From: Yersinia pekkanenii
GTDB taxonomy: Bacteria; Pseudomonadota; Gammaproteobacteria; Enterobacterales; Enterobacteriaceae
Assembly: GCF_001152565.1 (NCBI RefSeq)
Contig: NZ_CQAZ01000042.1
Span: 1-35,472, forward strand
Direction of reading: 5' to 3'
Length of the DNA stretch: 35,472 nucleotides
A program made the translations under genes and the position numbers. Below the pieces are notes generated by a model that was not told the origin of the DNA, made no database searches, and saw only the letters and a program-made list of their open reading frames with translations. The number at the start of each line of letters is the position of its first letter. Positions within the stretch are counted from its first letter, which is position 1. Positions 25,630 to 33,863 of this stretch are shown here, piece by piece.

Positions 25630-27225
25630 GTGCTAAGTACTAACAATATCACCATGCAATTCGGCAGCAAGCCGCTGTTTGAAAACATTTCAGTAAAATT
25701 CGGTGGCGGTAATCGCTACGGCCTGATCGGCGCTAATGGTTGTGGTAAATCCACCTTCATGAAAATCCTTGGCGGTGATCTGGTGCCAAGCGGCGGTAAC
25801 GTATTCCTTGACCCAAATGAGCGTCTGGGTAAATTACGTCAGGACCAATTCGCCTTTGAAAACAATACAGTGCTGGACACCGTTATTATGGGTCACGGCG
25901 AACTGTGGGAAGTAAAAGAAGAGCGCGACAGCATTTACGCCATGCCTGAAATGAGCGAAGCAGACGGCTATAAAGTTGCTGATCTGGAAGTTGCCTATGG
26001 TGAAATGGATGGTTACAGCGCAGAAGCCCGTGCCGGTGAATTGCTGCTCGGTGTCGGTATTCCGGTTGAACAACATTATGGGTTGATGAGCGAAATCGCT
26101 CCCGGCTTCAAATTGCGTGTGTTGTTGGCGCAGGCCCTGTTCTCAGACCCGGAAATTTTGCTACTTGACGAGCCGACTAACAACTTGGATATCGATACTA
26201 TCCGCTGGTTGGAACAAGTTCTGAACGAACGTAGCAGCACCATGATCATTATTTCCCATGACCGTCACTTCCTGAACATGGTGTGTACTCACATGGCGGA
26301 TCTGGATTACGGCGAACTGCGTGTTTATCCGGGTAACTATGACGAATATATGACTGCGGCGACTCAAGCTCGCGATCGTCTGCTTTCTGATAACGCCAAG
26401 AAAAAAGCCCAGATCTCTGAGCTGCAATCTTTTGTTAGCCGTTTTAGTGCCAATGCCTCTAAATCTAAGCAAGCGACTTCACGCGCCCGTCAGATTGATA
26501 AAATTCAACTTGATGAAGTGAAAGCCTCTAGCCGCCAGAACCCGTTTATCCGTTTTGATCAGGATAAAAAGTTGTTCCGTAATGCGCTGGAAGTTGAACT
26601 GCTGACGAAAGGTTTTGATAACGGCCCGCTGTTTAAAAAACTGGATCTGCGCCTGGAAGTCGGTGAAAAAGTGGCTATCCTTGGGCCGAACGGTATCGGT
26701 AAATCTACTTTGCTGAAAACGCTGGTAGGGGATTATGAGCCGGATTCTGGTACCGTGAAATGGTCTGAAAACAGTAAGATCGGTTACTACGCGCAGGATC
26801 ACGCCAGCGATTTTGAAATCGATCTAACGGTATTTGACTGGATGAGCCAGTGGAAACAGGAAAAAGACGACGAGCAGGCTGTGCGCAGTGTGCTGGGCCG
26901 TTTGCTGTTTAGCCAGGACGATATCAAGAAGAAAGTACAGGTTTTGTCTGGTGGTGAGAAAGGGCGGATGTTGTTTGGTAAGCTGATGATGCAGCGCCCT
27001 AACATTCTGGTCATGGATGAGCCAACCAACCATTTGGATATGGAATCGATTGAAGCTCTTAACATGGCATTGGAAATGTATGAAGGCACGTTAATCTTTG
27101 TTTCCCATGACCGTGAGTTCGTCAGTTCATTGGCGACCCGAGTGATTGAAATGACACCAAACAAGCTGATCGACTTTACCGGCAACTACGAAGATTATCT
27201 GCGTAGCCAAGGTATTCAGTCCTGA
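25630..27225 (+). CDS. ybiT: ABC-F family ATPase YbiT
   Basis: Soluble tandem ABC ATPase of the ABC-F class, which act on the ribosome E-site rather than in transport. It is 531 residues against 530 in E. coli. I chose GTG 25630, which gives (V/M)[20 protein letters not shown], aligning with the E. coli start; the frame is open upstream but that part is promoter sequence. Domain 1 has Walker [10 protein letters not shown] and Walker [12 protein letters not shown]. The linker region contains the [15 protein letters not shown] run. Domain 2 has [17 protein letters not shown] and [10 protein letters not shown]. The palindrome AGAGC-GA-GCTCT (25618-25629), which contains the ribosome binding site, abuts the start codon. 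Its terminator lies at 27401-27427. Confidence 0.95.
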   Translation: MLSTNNITMQFGSKPLFENISVKFGGGNRYGLIGANGCGKSTFMKILGGDLVPSGGNVFLDPNERLGKLRQDQFAFENNTVLDTVIMGHGELWEVKEERDSIYAMPEMSEADGYKVADLEVAYGEMDGYSAEARAGELLLGVGIPVEQHYGLMSEIAPGFKLRVLLAQALFSDPEILLLDEPTNNLDIDTIRWLEQVLNERSSTMIIISHDRHFLNMVCTHMADLDYGELRVYPGNYDEYMTAATQARDRLLSDNAKKKAQISELQSFVSRFSANASKSKQATSRARQIDKIQLDEVKASSRQNPFIRFDQDKKLFRNALEVELLTKGFDNGPLFKKLDLRLEVGEKVAILGPNGIGKSTLLKTLVGDYEPDSGTVKWSENSKIGYYAQDHASDFEIDLTVFDWMSQWKQEKDDEQAVRSVLGRLLFSQDDIKKKVQVLSGGEKGRMLFGKLMMQRPNILVMDEPTNHLDMESIEALNMALEMYEGTLIFVSHDREFVSSLATRVIEMTPNKLIDFTGNYEDYLRSQGIQS

Positions 27226-27271
27226 TGATTTGACTGAGTGTTAATAAGAGAGCTGATGACTCGATGTTAGG

Positions 27272-27380
27272 CGGTGAGGATAGGCAGAAGAGTAAAGCGT
27301 CCGCGCCAGGGATGGCGCGACACAAGCCCCCAAGGACGGGTTTACGGCGTCTTTACTGTCTGCCTGTTCTCTCCGTGCTG
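27272..27380 (-). repeat. Dispersed intergenic repeat, copy 2
   Basis: The reverse complement matches 3936-4024, best over 27272-27307 (36 bases, one mismatch). This copy has about 20 extra central bases. Both copies lie downstream of a gene in the same relative orientation: after adiA for copy 1 and after moeB for copy 2. Short frames across it are by-products of the repeat. Confidence 0.75.
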
Positions 27381-27400
27381 AGCACTTTGTCATTAACCTC

Positions 27401-27427
27401 AGCTGATGCATTACATCAGCTTTTTTT
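27401..27427 (+). terminator. ybiT terminator overlapping the moeB 3' end
   Basis: AGCTGATG (27401-27408) pairs with CATCAGCT (27414-27421) across a 5-base loop and is followed by seven Ts on the plus strand. The moeB stop codon (minus strand, 27416-27418) lies in the right arm, and the last MoeB codons (His-Lys-Lys-Ser) are the T-run read in reverse. Confidence 0.85.
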
Positions 27428-28198
27428 GTGCTCAATATCCCATGAGTCCTTCCCACAAACCTCACAGTTGGCGTCTTTTGCCAGTTTTAAACTGCGAAAC
27501 TCTGCCGTCATGGCGTCATACATCAATATCCGGCCTGATATCACCTGACCATAGTCAGCCAGTATTTTTATGGTTTCCATGGCTTGTAAATTGCCAATAA
27601 TACCCACTAAAGGCGCCATGACGCCGGCCTCAACGCAGGTCAGTGCATTATCACCAAACAGCCGACTCAGGCAACGATAGCAAGGCTGGTTCTGTTGATA
27701 GGTAAAGACACTGAGTTGCCCTTCCATACGAATTGCCGCACCTGAAACCAGTGGTTTACGTTGTGCATGGCACAGACGGTTAAGCTGTTCGCGGCTGGTG
27801 ACATTATCGGTACAATCCAACACTAATTGATGTTCAGCGATGGTAGCAGCGAGTTGCTCATCATCTAATTGAGCATCGATCGATTGCAGTACCAGATGGG
27901 GGTTAATTTCTAACAGCGTTAGGGCAGCGGAGGCCACTTTTGACAGACCAATACGGTTATCGCGGTGCAGAACCTGCCTTTGCAGATTGGAAAGAGAAAC
28001 CGTATCAAAATCCAACAGCGTAAGATGGCCGACACCTGCCGCTGCCAGATATTGTGCCGCCGCACACCCAAGGCCACCTAATCCGACGATTAACACTTTG
28101 GCTGCGTTCAGTTTCTCTTGACCGTCAAAGTCAAAACCGTGCAAGACAATTTGCCGGTTATAACGCAGTGCTTGCGCATCGGAAAGTTCAGGCAACAT
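27416..28198 (-). CDS. moeB: Molybdopterin-synthase adenylyltransferase MoeB
   Basis: E1-like enzyme that adenylates the C-terminus of MoaD for sulfur loading during molybdopterin synthesis. The ATG at 28198 gives MLPELSDAQALRYNRQI and 260 residues; E. coli MoeB has 249. The nucleotide-binding GLGGLG is at 39-44 and the catalytic-region Asp at 132 (LDCTDN). Zinc-binding Cys pairs are at 173/176 (CYRC) and 245/248 (CEVC). About ten residues extend past the usual CG end, and the final codons run into the convergent ybiT terminator. It follows moeA by 36 bases; GGGGA lies before the start. Confidence 0.95.
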   Translation of the reverse strand: MLPELSDAQALRYNRQIVLHGFDFDGQEKLNAAKVLIVGLGGLGCAAAQYLAAAGVGHLTLLDFDTVSLSNLQRQVLHRDNRIGLSKVASAALTLLEINPHLVLQSIDAQLDDEQLAATIAEHQLVLDCTDNVTSREQLNRLCHAQRKPLVSGAAIRMEGQLSVFTYQQNQPCYRCLSRLFGDNALTCVEAGVMAPLVGIIGNLQAMETIKILADYGQVISGRILMYDAMTAEFRSLKLAKDANCEVCGKDSWDIEHKKS

Positions 28199-28234
28199 GT
28201 CAGTTTCCCCGTAATTAATTATCCGAACCATTCA

Positions 28235-29470
28235 TTATGCCAATAACGCGTTAAACAGTTCGATCTCAACAGTCTCACCGATAGCTACCGAGCCACGTTC
28301 CCGTTCAAGAACGATGAAACAGTTGCCCTGGCTGAATGAACTGAATACGTGAGATCCCTGGTGACCGGTAGTGTGAACCTCTAGTTCACCATGAATGTTG
28401 GTGGTGAAAATCCCTCGTTGGAAATCTAAACGGCCGGGGGATTTCTTCAATTTTGTTGCCGCGATTGCCTTTAGGCGTAATGGTGGACGCCATCCAGAAT
28501 GACCAGAGAGTTTAGCGATTAATGGTTGTACCAACTGATAGAATGTCAGCGCAGCAGAGACTGGATTACCCGGTAAGCCGCAGAACCAAGCCCGTTTTAA
28601 TTTGCCAAAAGCAAAAGGTTTACCGGGTTTTATCGCTAACGTCCAGAAACCAACCTCACCCAGTTCTTCCAGTATTTGTTTGGTATAATCCGCTTCACCC
28701 ACCGAGACACCACCACTGCTAATAACCAAATCTGCGACGGCATCAGCTTGTTCAAATGCACTGCGTAATGCTTGTTGATCGTCACGGATAACGCCAAGGT
28801 CAATTATCTGGCAGCCTAACTGTTGCAGCATCAAACGCACCGCAAAGCGGTTGGTATCGTAGATCTGCCCTTCGCCCAGAGGTTGTCCAACGGGTTGCAA
28901 TTCATCACCGGTTGAGAAAATAGCAACTTTCAAGGCGCGAAAAACGGTTATTTCGACAATACCCAGCGATGCCAGTAAAGGAAGTTGTGCCGCCCCTAAC
29001 TTCACGCCCGCCGGGAAAACAGCAGCACCTTGCTGAATATCTTCCCCTGCCAGCCGGATATTTTGCCCAATATGTACGTTGTCGCTAAATGTGACGCCTT
29101 GTTCACTGATAACGGCTTGTTCTTGCATGACAACAGTATCGGCTCCTTGAGGAATAGGCGCTCCGGTCATGATTCGAATACAGGTATTGGCCGGCCATTC
29201 ATCTTTAAAAGGTGCACCGGCAAAAGCCTTACCCGCCACCGGTAACGGCATGCCGCTGCTAAGCTCATTACAACGCACAGCATAGCCGTCCATCGCGGAG
29301 TTGGCGAACGGTGGTACGGCAATCGGTGAAGTAATTGCACTGGCTGTGATACGCCCCGCAGCATCGGTTAATTCGACAATTTCTGTTGCTGGCAATGGCG
29401 TGACCTGTGACAGCATTTTAGTCAGTGCTTGTTCCAAAGAGAGTAAATCCGAGGTATTACAGTAGTCCAT
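28235..29470 (-). CDS. moeA: Molybdopterin molybdotransferase MoeA
   Basis: Inserts molybdate into adenylated molybdopterin to make molybdenum cofactor. The ATG at 29470 after CGGAG gives 411 residues, the same as E. coli. Conserved blocks are NSAMDGYAV (57-65), [67 protein letters not shown] and [13 protein letters not shown]. It is the first gene of the moeA-moeB operon. Products serve nitrate, formate, DMSO and related molybdoenzymes. Confidence 0.96.
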   Translation of the reverse strand: MDYCNTSDLLSLEQALTKMLSQVTPLPATEIVELTDAAGRITASAITSPIAVPPFANSAMDGYAVRCNELSSGMPLPVAGKAFAGAPFKDEWPANTCIRIMTGAPIPQGADTVVMQEQAVISEQGVTFSDNVHIGQNIRLAGEDIQQGAAVFPAGVKLGAAQLPLLASLGIVEITVFRALKVAIFSTGDELQPVGQPLGEGQIYDTNRFAVRLMLQQLGCQIIDLGVIRDDQQALRSAFEQADAVADLVISSGGVSVGEADYTKQILEELGEVGFWTLAIKPGKPFAFGKLKRAWFCGLPGNPVSAALTFYQLVQPLIAKLSGHSGWRPPLRLKAIAATKLKKSPGRLDFQRGIFTTNIHGELEVHTTGHQGSHVFSSFSQGNCFIVLERERGSVAIGETVEIELFNALLA

Positions 29471-29673
29471 GCTGAACTCCGTGGTCTGTTGCACCGTTGG
29501 CAAGAGATATTACTGGTGCAGAGCTACCAATCAAATAAGAGCACCATTATGGCAGAGATTACCAAGTGGGTGAATGGATGGGGGCTTAAAGTGGTAGCAG
29601 ACTGGTGCTACCTTGATCAGGGTTACTCTTTTTAATTGGCATTAGCTTTCGTCAGAAGAAACAGAGGTGTGAC

Positions 29674-30213
29674 ATGGACTATCAAAAAATTCTAAAATTT
29701 TGGTTTAATGAGATGGACTCGGCGTCGTGGTTCAAAAAGGACGAGGATTTTGATGCCTATTTAAGCCAGCATTTTGGTGCCTTTTGGCAAGCGGCCTCTA
29801 AGGGGGAGTTGGCACATTGGCGGCATCATATCGAAGGGCGTCTGGCGGAGATATTGATACTAGATCAGTTCAGCCGGAACTTGTTCCGTGATTTACCGAC
29901 TTCTTTTTCCTGTGATGGCATGGCGTTGGTATTGGCACAGGAAGCAGTGAGCAGTGGTCAGGCAGAGCAGCTATCCCAGACACAGCGCGGCTTTCTCTAT
30001 TTACCGTTTATGCATTCTGAATCTGCATTAATTCATCAGCAAGCATTGAAGCTATATACCGAGTTAGGTAATAAGATCCAGCTAGATTATGAATTGCGCC
30101 ATAAAGCAATTATCGATCGCTTTGGCCGCTATCCGCACCGTAATCATATTCTCGGACGGGTATCCAGTGCTGAGGAGCAAGCCTTTCTGCTACAACCGGG
30201 ATCGGCATTTTAG
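29674..30213 (+). CDS. DUF924 family protein
   Basis: A 179-residue soluble all-alpha protein of the DUF924 family, which has a TPR-like fold and no known biochemical role. Family hallmarks are ILKFWF at the start, ILILDQFSRNLFRD in the middle, RGFLYLPFMHSE, and a C-terminal RFGRYPHRNHILGR motif. It starts at ATG 29674 after an AGAGGTG ribosome binding site. It stands alone; no operon partner is evident. Confidence 0.88.
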   Translation: MDYQKILKFWFNEMDSASWFKKDEDFDAYLSQHFGAFWQAASKGELAHWRHHIEGRLAEILILDQFSRNLFRDLPTSFSCDGMALVLAQEAVSSGQAEQLSQTQRGFLYLPFMHSESALIHQQALKLYTELGNKIQLDYELRHKAIIDRFGRYPHRNHILGRVSSAEEQAFLLQPGSAF

Positions 30214-30548
30214 CTTGTAATGGGTAACCATCGATAAGTGGCCAGTAGAACAGGTGTGCTGGTCATCGATTATTCCCTGTAATACTATTTTGTTACGGTT
30301 TATTTCTGTTTTGATTCTCACAAAAAACATGTGCCATACATACGAGATTACATATTTATGTAATTGACATCACAGGGGAAATTGAGTTATTTCCTAAACT
30401 GCCAGTTAAACGATAACTCCAATTGAAACAATATCGTTACCAATATATAACAACATAACAATATATGAATGAAAGTCCAATGCCTACATTCTCTCAGAAC
30501 CGGGCTTATGTTGGCATGGATATTCAATATGATGACGGACATATCAAT
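30214..30548. other. Intergenic region between the DUF924 gene and kgtP
   Basis: No gene is supported. Close to the DUF924 stop is an imperfect long inverted repeat: ATCGAT (30230-30235) with ATCGAT (30265-30270), and GGCCAG (30240-30245) with CTGGTC (30259-30264, one G-U pair). It has no U-run. The AT-rich remainder should hold the kgtP promoter. The kgtP frame is open back to an ATG at 30465, but that part is unlike the family. Confidence 0.5.
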
Positions 30549-31877
30549 ATGGCAGAAACAACATCAATAGATACAGTATCGGCAGAAAACATCGCACAAT
30601 CAGCACGTCTGGCAGAGAAAGCCGATACCCGACAGAGAATTCGATCCATCGTCGGTGCCTCCTCAGGTAATTTGGTTGAATGGTTCGACTTCTATATTTA
30701 CTCATTCTGCGCACTTTACTTTGCACCGCTTTTTTTCCCCAGTGATAATCCGACCACTCAGCTAGTGCAAACTGCGGGTGTTTTTGCCGCTGGCTTTTTG
30801 ATGCGACCAATTGGTGGCTGGCTATTTGGTTATATTGCGGATAAGCATGGCCGCAAGCTTTCGATGCTTATTTCTGTTTATATGATGTGTGCTGGCTCGT
30901 TGATGATTGCCTGCCTGCCAACTTATGCCTCCATTGGCGGTCTGGCACCTATTTTGTTATTGGTTGCTCGCTTATTTCAGGGGCTATCAGTTGGCGGTGA
31001 ATATGGCACCAGTGCAACGTATATGAGCGAAGTGGCAGTGAAAGGGCGCAAAGGTTTTTATGCTTCTTTCCAATATGTCACATTGATTGGTGGTCAACTA
31101 TTGGCATTATTAGTGCTGGTTCTATTACAGCAAACGCTATCATCAGAAGTATTGCATAGCTGGGGCTGGCGTATTCCCTTTGTTCTTGGGGCATTGCTGG
31201 CGGTGGTTGCACTTTATTTACGTCGTTCATTGAATGAAACCTCAGATGAAAAAACGCGTAATAAGAAAGATGCCGGTAGTCTGAAAGGCCTGTGGAAGCA
31301 CCGCCGTGCGTTTATTATGGTGTTGGGTTTCACGGCCGGGGGGTCACTTTCTTTTTATACGTACACTACTTATATGCAAAAGTATTTAGTTAACACCGCT
31401 GGAATGGAGGTGAAAACCGCCAGTTTGGTAATGACGGCTGCGCTGTTTATTTTTATGCTTATGCAGCCATTATTTGGTGCGTTATCTGACCGCATTAGCC
31501 GGCGTACATCGATGCTGACTTTCGGTTTATTATCCATGTTACTGACAGTGCCAATCCTCCATGCGCTGAAAGGAGTAACCAGCCCTTATATCGCCTTTAT
31601 GCTTATTGTTACTGCTTTGATTATCCTCAGCTTCTATACCTCTATTGGTGGGTTACTGAAAGCCGAAATGTTCCCACCGGAAGTCAGGGCACTGGGGGTT
31701 GGCTTGTCTTATGCGGTAGCAAATGCCATGTTTGGCGGTAGCGCTGAATATGTTGCGCTGTCTCTCAAGTCTTTTGATATGGAAAACAGCTTCTTTTGGT
31801 ACGTTTCGGCCATGTGTTTCCTAACTTTCCTGGTTTCATTGCGTTTGCACCGTAAAGGACAAGAGGTAGAGTTATAG
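30549..31877 (+). CDS. kgtP: Alpha-ketoglutarate/proton symporter KgtP
   Basis: MFS metabolite:H+ symporter that imports 2-oxoglutarate. It matches E. coli KgtP (432 residues) strongly: [75 protein letters not shown], and [20 protein letters not shown]. The MFS loop 2-3 motif is [10 protein letters not shown]. Twelve membrane helices are expected. I chose ATG 30549, giving [15 protein letters not shown] and 442 residues, because E. coli KgtP begins MAEST; an upstream ATG at 30465 would add 28 residues. A strong hairpin follows the gene. Confidence 0.94.
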   Translation: MAETTSIDTVSAENIAQSARLAEKADTRQRIRSIVGASSGNLVEWFDFYIYSFCALYFAPLFFPSDNPTTQLVQTAGVFAAGFLMRPIGGWLFGYIADKHGRKLSMLISVYMMCAGSLMIACLPTYASIGGLAPILLLVARLFQGLSVGGEYGTSATYMSEVAVKGRKGFYASFQYVTLIGGQLLALLVLVLLQQTLSSEVLHSWGWRIPFVLGALLAVVALYLRRSLNETSDEKTRNKKDAGSLKGLWKHRRAFIMVLGFTAGGSLSFYTYTTYMQKYLVNTAGMEVKTASLVMTAALFIFMLMQPLFGALSDRISRRTSMLTFGLLSMLLTVPILHALKGVTSPYIAFMLIVTALIILSFYTSIGGLLKAEMFPPEVRALGVGLSYAVANAMFGGSAEYVALSLKSFDMENSFFWYVSAMCFLTFLVSLRLHRKGQEVEL

Positions 31878-31892
31878 TGCTGAGAATAAATT

Positions 31893-31930
31893 GCTGAAGT
31901 CACAATAATGTGGCTTCAGCGTACTCTTTT
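31893..31930 (+). terminator. Terminator between kgtP and the ABC operon
   Basis: GCTGAAGTCAC (31893-31903) pairs with GTGGCTTCAGC (31910-31920), one G-U pair, across a 6-base loop and is followed by a pyrimidine run with TTTT. It lies between the convergent kgtP and ATPase genes and may serve both strands. Confidence 0.75.
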
Positions 31931-31932
31931 CT

Positions 31933-32591
31933 TCATGTTAAATTTCCATCTCTCATATTGACTATTTTATTACCATATGTGGCGGCTTCATCTGAGTGTG
32001 TAACCATTATTATGGTGGTTCCGGTCTGATTTATTCTGTTTAATTGTTCAAGTACGTTTCGGGTGTTCTTACTGTCCAAATTACCGGTTGGCTCATCAGC
32101 CAACAATAATGCTGGATCGGATACCATGGCACGGGCAATGGCAACTCGTTGTTGCTGACCACCCGATAATTGCATTGGTTTATGATCTTTCCGATTCTCG
32201 ATAGCGAAGAGGTTCAAAATCCGAGTGACACGTTCAAGGCGTTCTTTTTTTGCAACATTGCGATACTTCAGCGGCAACTCAATATTATCGAATATTGATA
32301 AATGTGGAATAAGATTAAAGGACTGAAAATATAGCCTATCAACTCGCGTCTTAATGCAATTCGTTGTGAGTAACTTAGGGATACGACATCTTTTCCTGCT
32401 AAGGTAAGTGAGCCACTATCAAGTGAGTCAAACATACCTATAATGTTGAGCAAAGTTGATTTCCCCGATCCCGATGGCCCCATAATAGATACGAATTCAC
32501 CTTGTTCCACCGCGAGGTTAAGATGATGAAATACACGGGTTTTAATCGTTTTTGTTATGAAGCACTTTTCTGCATTTTGTATATTTAGCAT
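31933..32591 (-). pseudogene. MacB/LolD-type ABC exporter ATPase, frameshifted
   Basis: The reading starts at ATG 32591, one base after the adaptor stop. It covers Walker [10 protein letters not shown] (38-46) and runs to RRELIGYIF (81-89), then breaks. In the next frame it continues exactly as the family expects ([19 protein letters not shown]), with [26 protein letters not shown] and the H-loop MVTHS. The break lies at the A4 run 32326-32329 (T4 on the coding strand); one extra base restores a protein of about 219 residues, the family norm. As read, the first product stops near 32268, lacking signature and Walker B. It may be a true pseudogene, a slippage switch or a sequencing error. The gene is the last of the operon. 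Confidence 0.88.
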
Positions 32592-32592
32592 A

Positions 32593-33855
32593 TTATTTAA
32601 ACTCAATTATATTATATTCGTTACTGTTTAAATATGAAGGGATGATAATGCGTTGACCTGAATCTAGCCCTGCTGTTATTTCTGTTTTTTCCGCATTTCG
32701 GCGTTTTATTTCAACTTTAGTTTTAATTGCATGATCATATTGTTGTTGATAGACATATAGATAGTTACCTCCATTTCTATCTGAAATAATACTTTCATTG
32801 GGGACTAATAATAGTTTTCCCTTATCTTCTTGCAATGATATTTCTATTTCAATAGATTGGCCTCTTTTTAGCGGCACTTTGTTTAATTGAGTCGGTGTCA
32901 GCTTTGCCTTAAACTTGCCATTATCAATAACTGTGGAGACCGATTCAATAAGCAGTACAATATCCTGGCCATTTATTTTTGCAATAATACGAGTTTGTGG
33001 TTTTATCTTATCCAAATAATATTCACTCAAAAAGACATTGAAATAATATGAATTGAAATTATCTATGACTGCTATTTTTTCACCCGGTTTTATTTGCTGG
33101 CCTAACTCAATGTCCAAAACAGATAAAGAGCCGTCAATAGGCGCAGTTATTACTAATTGATCGATGCCCATTTCAATCATTCCCATCATTCGTTCAAGTA
33201 ATAAAATAGAGTCATTAATATTATTTAATTGCTTAGGAAGTGATTTTTGGTTTTTGTCATTATGTTCCAGTAATATCTCACTTTTAATTTTCCAATTTTT
33301 CAGTATATCTTTTTGGTTTTCTAACTCTGATTTTGCAATCATCGATTTTGTATCGAGGACTTGATGCCTGACAAGGTTTTTGCTAACAACCTCGATCTGG
33401 TGTTGAGCTTCTTGTAGGCTGAGTTTGGTATCCCGATTATCTTGCTCCAATTGCATTTTCATATTACGCAGATTATTTATTTGTTCGGTAATATCTGCCA
33501 TTTTGGCGGTTGTCTCTAACATGAAATCATAATTGGATAAACGAATAATAACATCACCTTTGTTAACCGCTTCAAAGGCTGTTTTGGCAATTTCAATGAC
33601 TTTCCCCCCACGTTCACTTGATATAATCGTGCTTTCCTTTGGCACTGTAATGGCACGTGTAATTAATACGTCCTGAAATTCCTCTGGTTTAACCGTAATG
33701 AAAGTAGTGCTTTCCCGCGCAACTAATAATGTACTTTGGGTTGTGAACAAAGAGTAAATGTAAAAACAGCAGGCAATCATTGTAAATGATACACCTATAA
33801 TAATTAACTTTATGCGTAAGTTTGTATGCGCATTTTTTTCAATATTTATATCCAT
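32593..33855 (-). CDS. HlyD/MacA-type periplasmic adaptor of the ABC exporter
   Basis: A 420-residue membrane-fusion protein linking the inner-membrane ABC complex to an outer-membrane channel. One membrane anchor spans about 17-37, with the N-terminus inside. A lipoyl/barrel-sandwich half follows ([19 protein letters not shown]...GDVIIRL), then a coiled-coil hairpin (about 115-225, many Gln, Asn, Glu and Lys). The second lipoyl half is [28 protein letters not shown], followed by beta-barrel and membrane-proximal domains to the C-terminus. It starts at ATG 33855, nine bases after the permease stop. It is intact although both partners carry frameshifts. Base composition is markedly AT-rich. 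Confidence 0.88.
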   Translation of the reverse strand: MDINIEKNAHTNLRIKLIIIGVSFTMIACCFYIYSLFTTQSTLLVARESTTFITVKPEEFQDVLITRAITVPKESTIISSERGGKVIEIAKTAFEAVNKGDVIIRLSNYDFMLETTAKMADITEQINNLRNMKMQLEQDNRDTKLSLQEAQHQIEVVSKNLVRHQVLDTKSMIAKSELENQKDILKNWKIKSEILLEHNDKNQKSLPKQLNNINDSILLLERMMGMIEMGIDQLVITAPIDGSLSVLDIELGQQIKPGEKIAVIDNFNSYYFNVFLSEYYLDKIKPQTRIIAKINGQDIVLLIESVSTVIDNGKFKAKLTPTQLNKVPLKRGQSIEIEISLQEDKGKLLLVPNESIISDRNGGNYLYVYQQQYDHAIKTKVEIKRRNAEKTEITAGLDSGQRIIIPSYLNSNEYNIIEFK

Positions 33856-33863
33856 ATGGTTTG

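Noticed and set aside
27241-27465. 74-codon minus-strand frame across the moeB-ybiT gap
   Set aside because: It is made of the dispersed repeat plus the terminator region and resembles no protein; treated as a by-product of the repeat.
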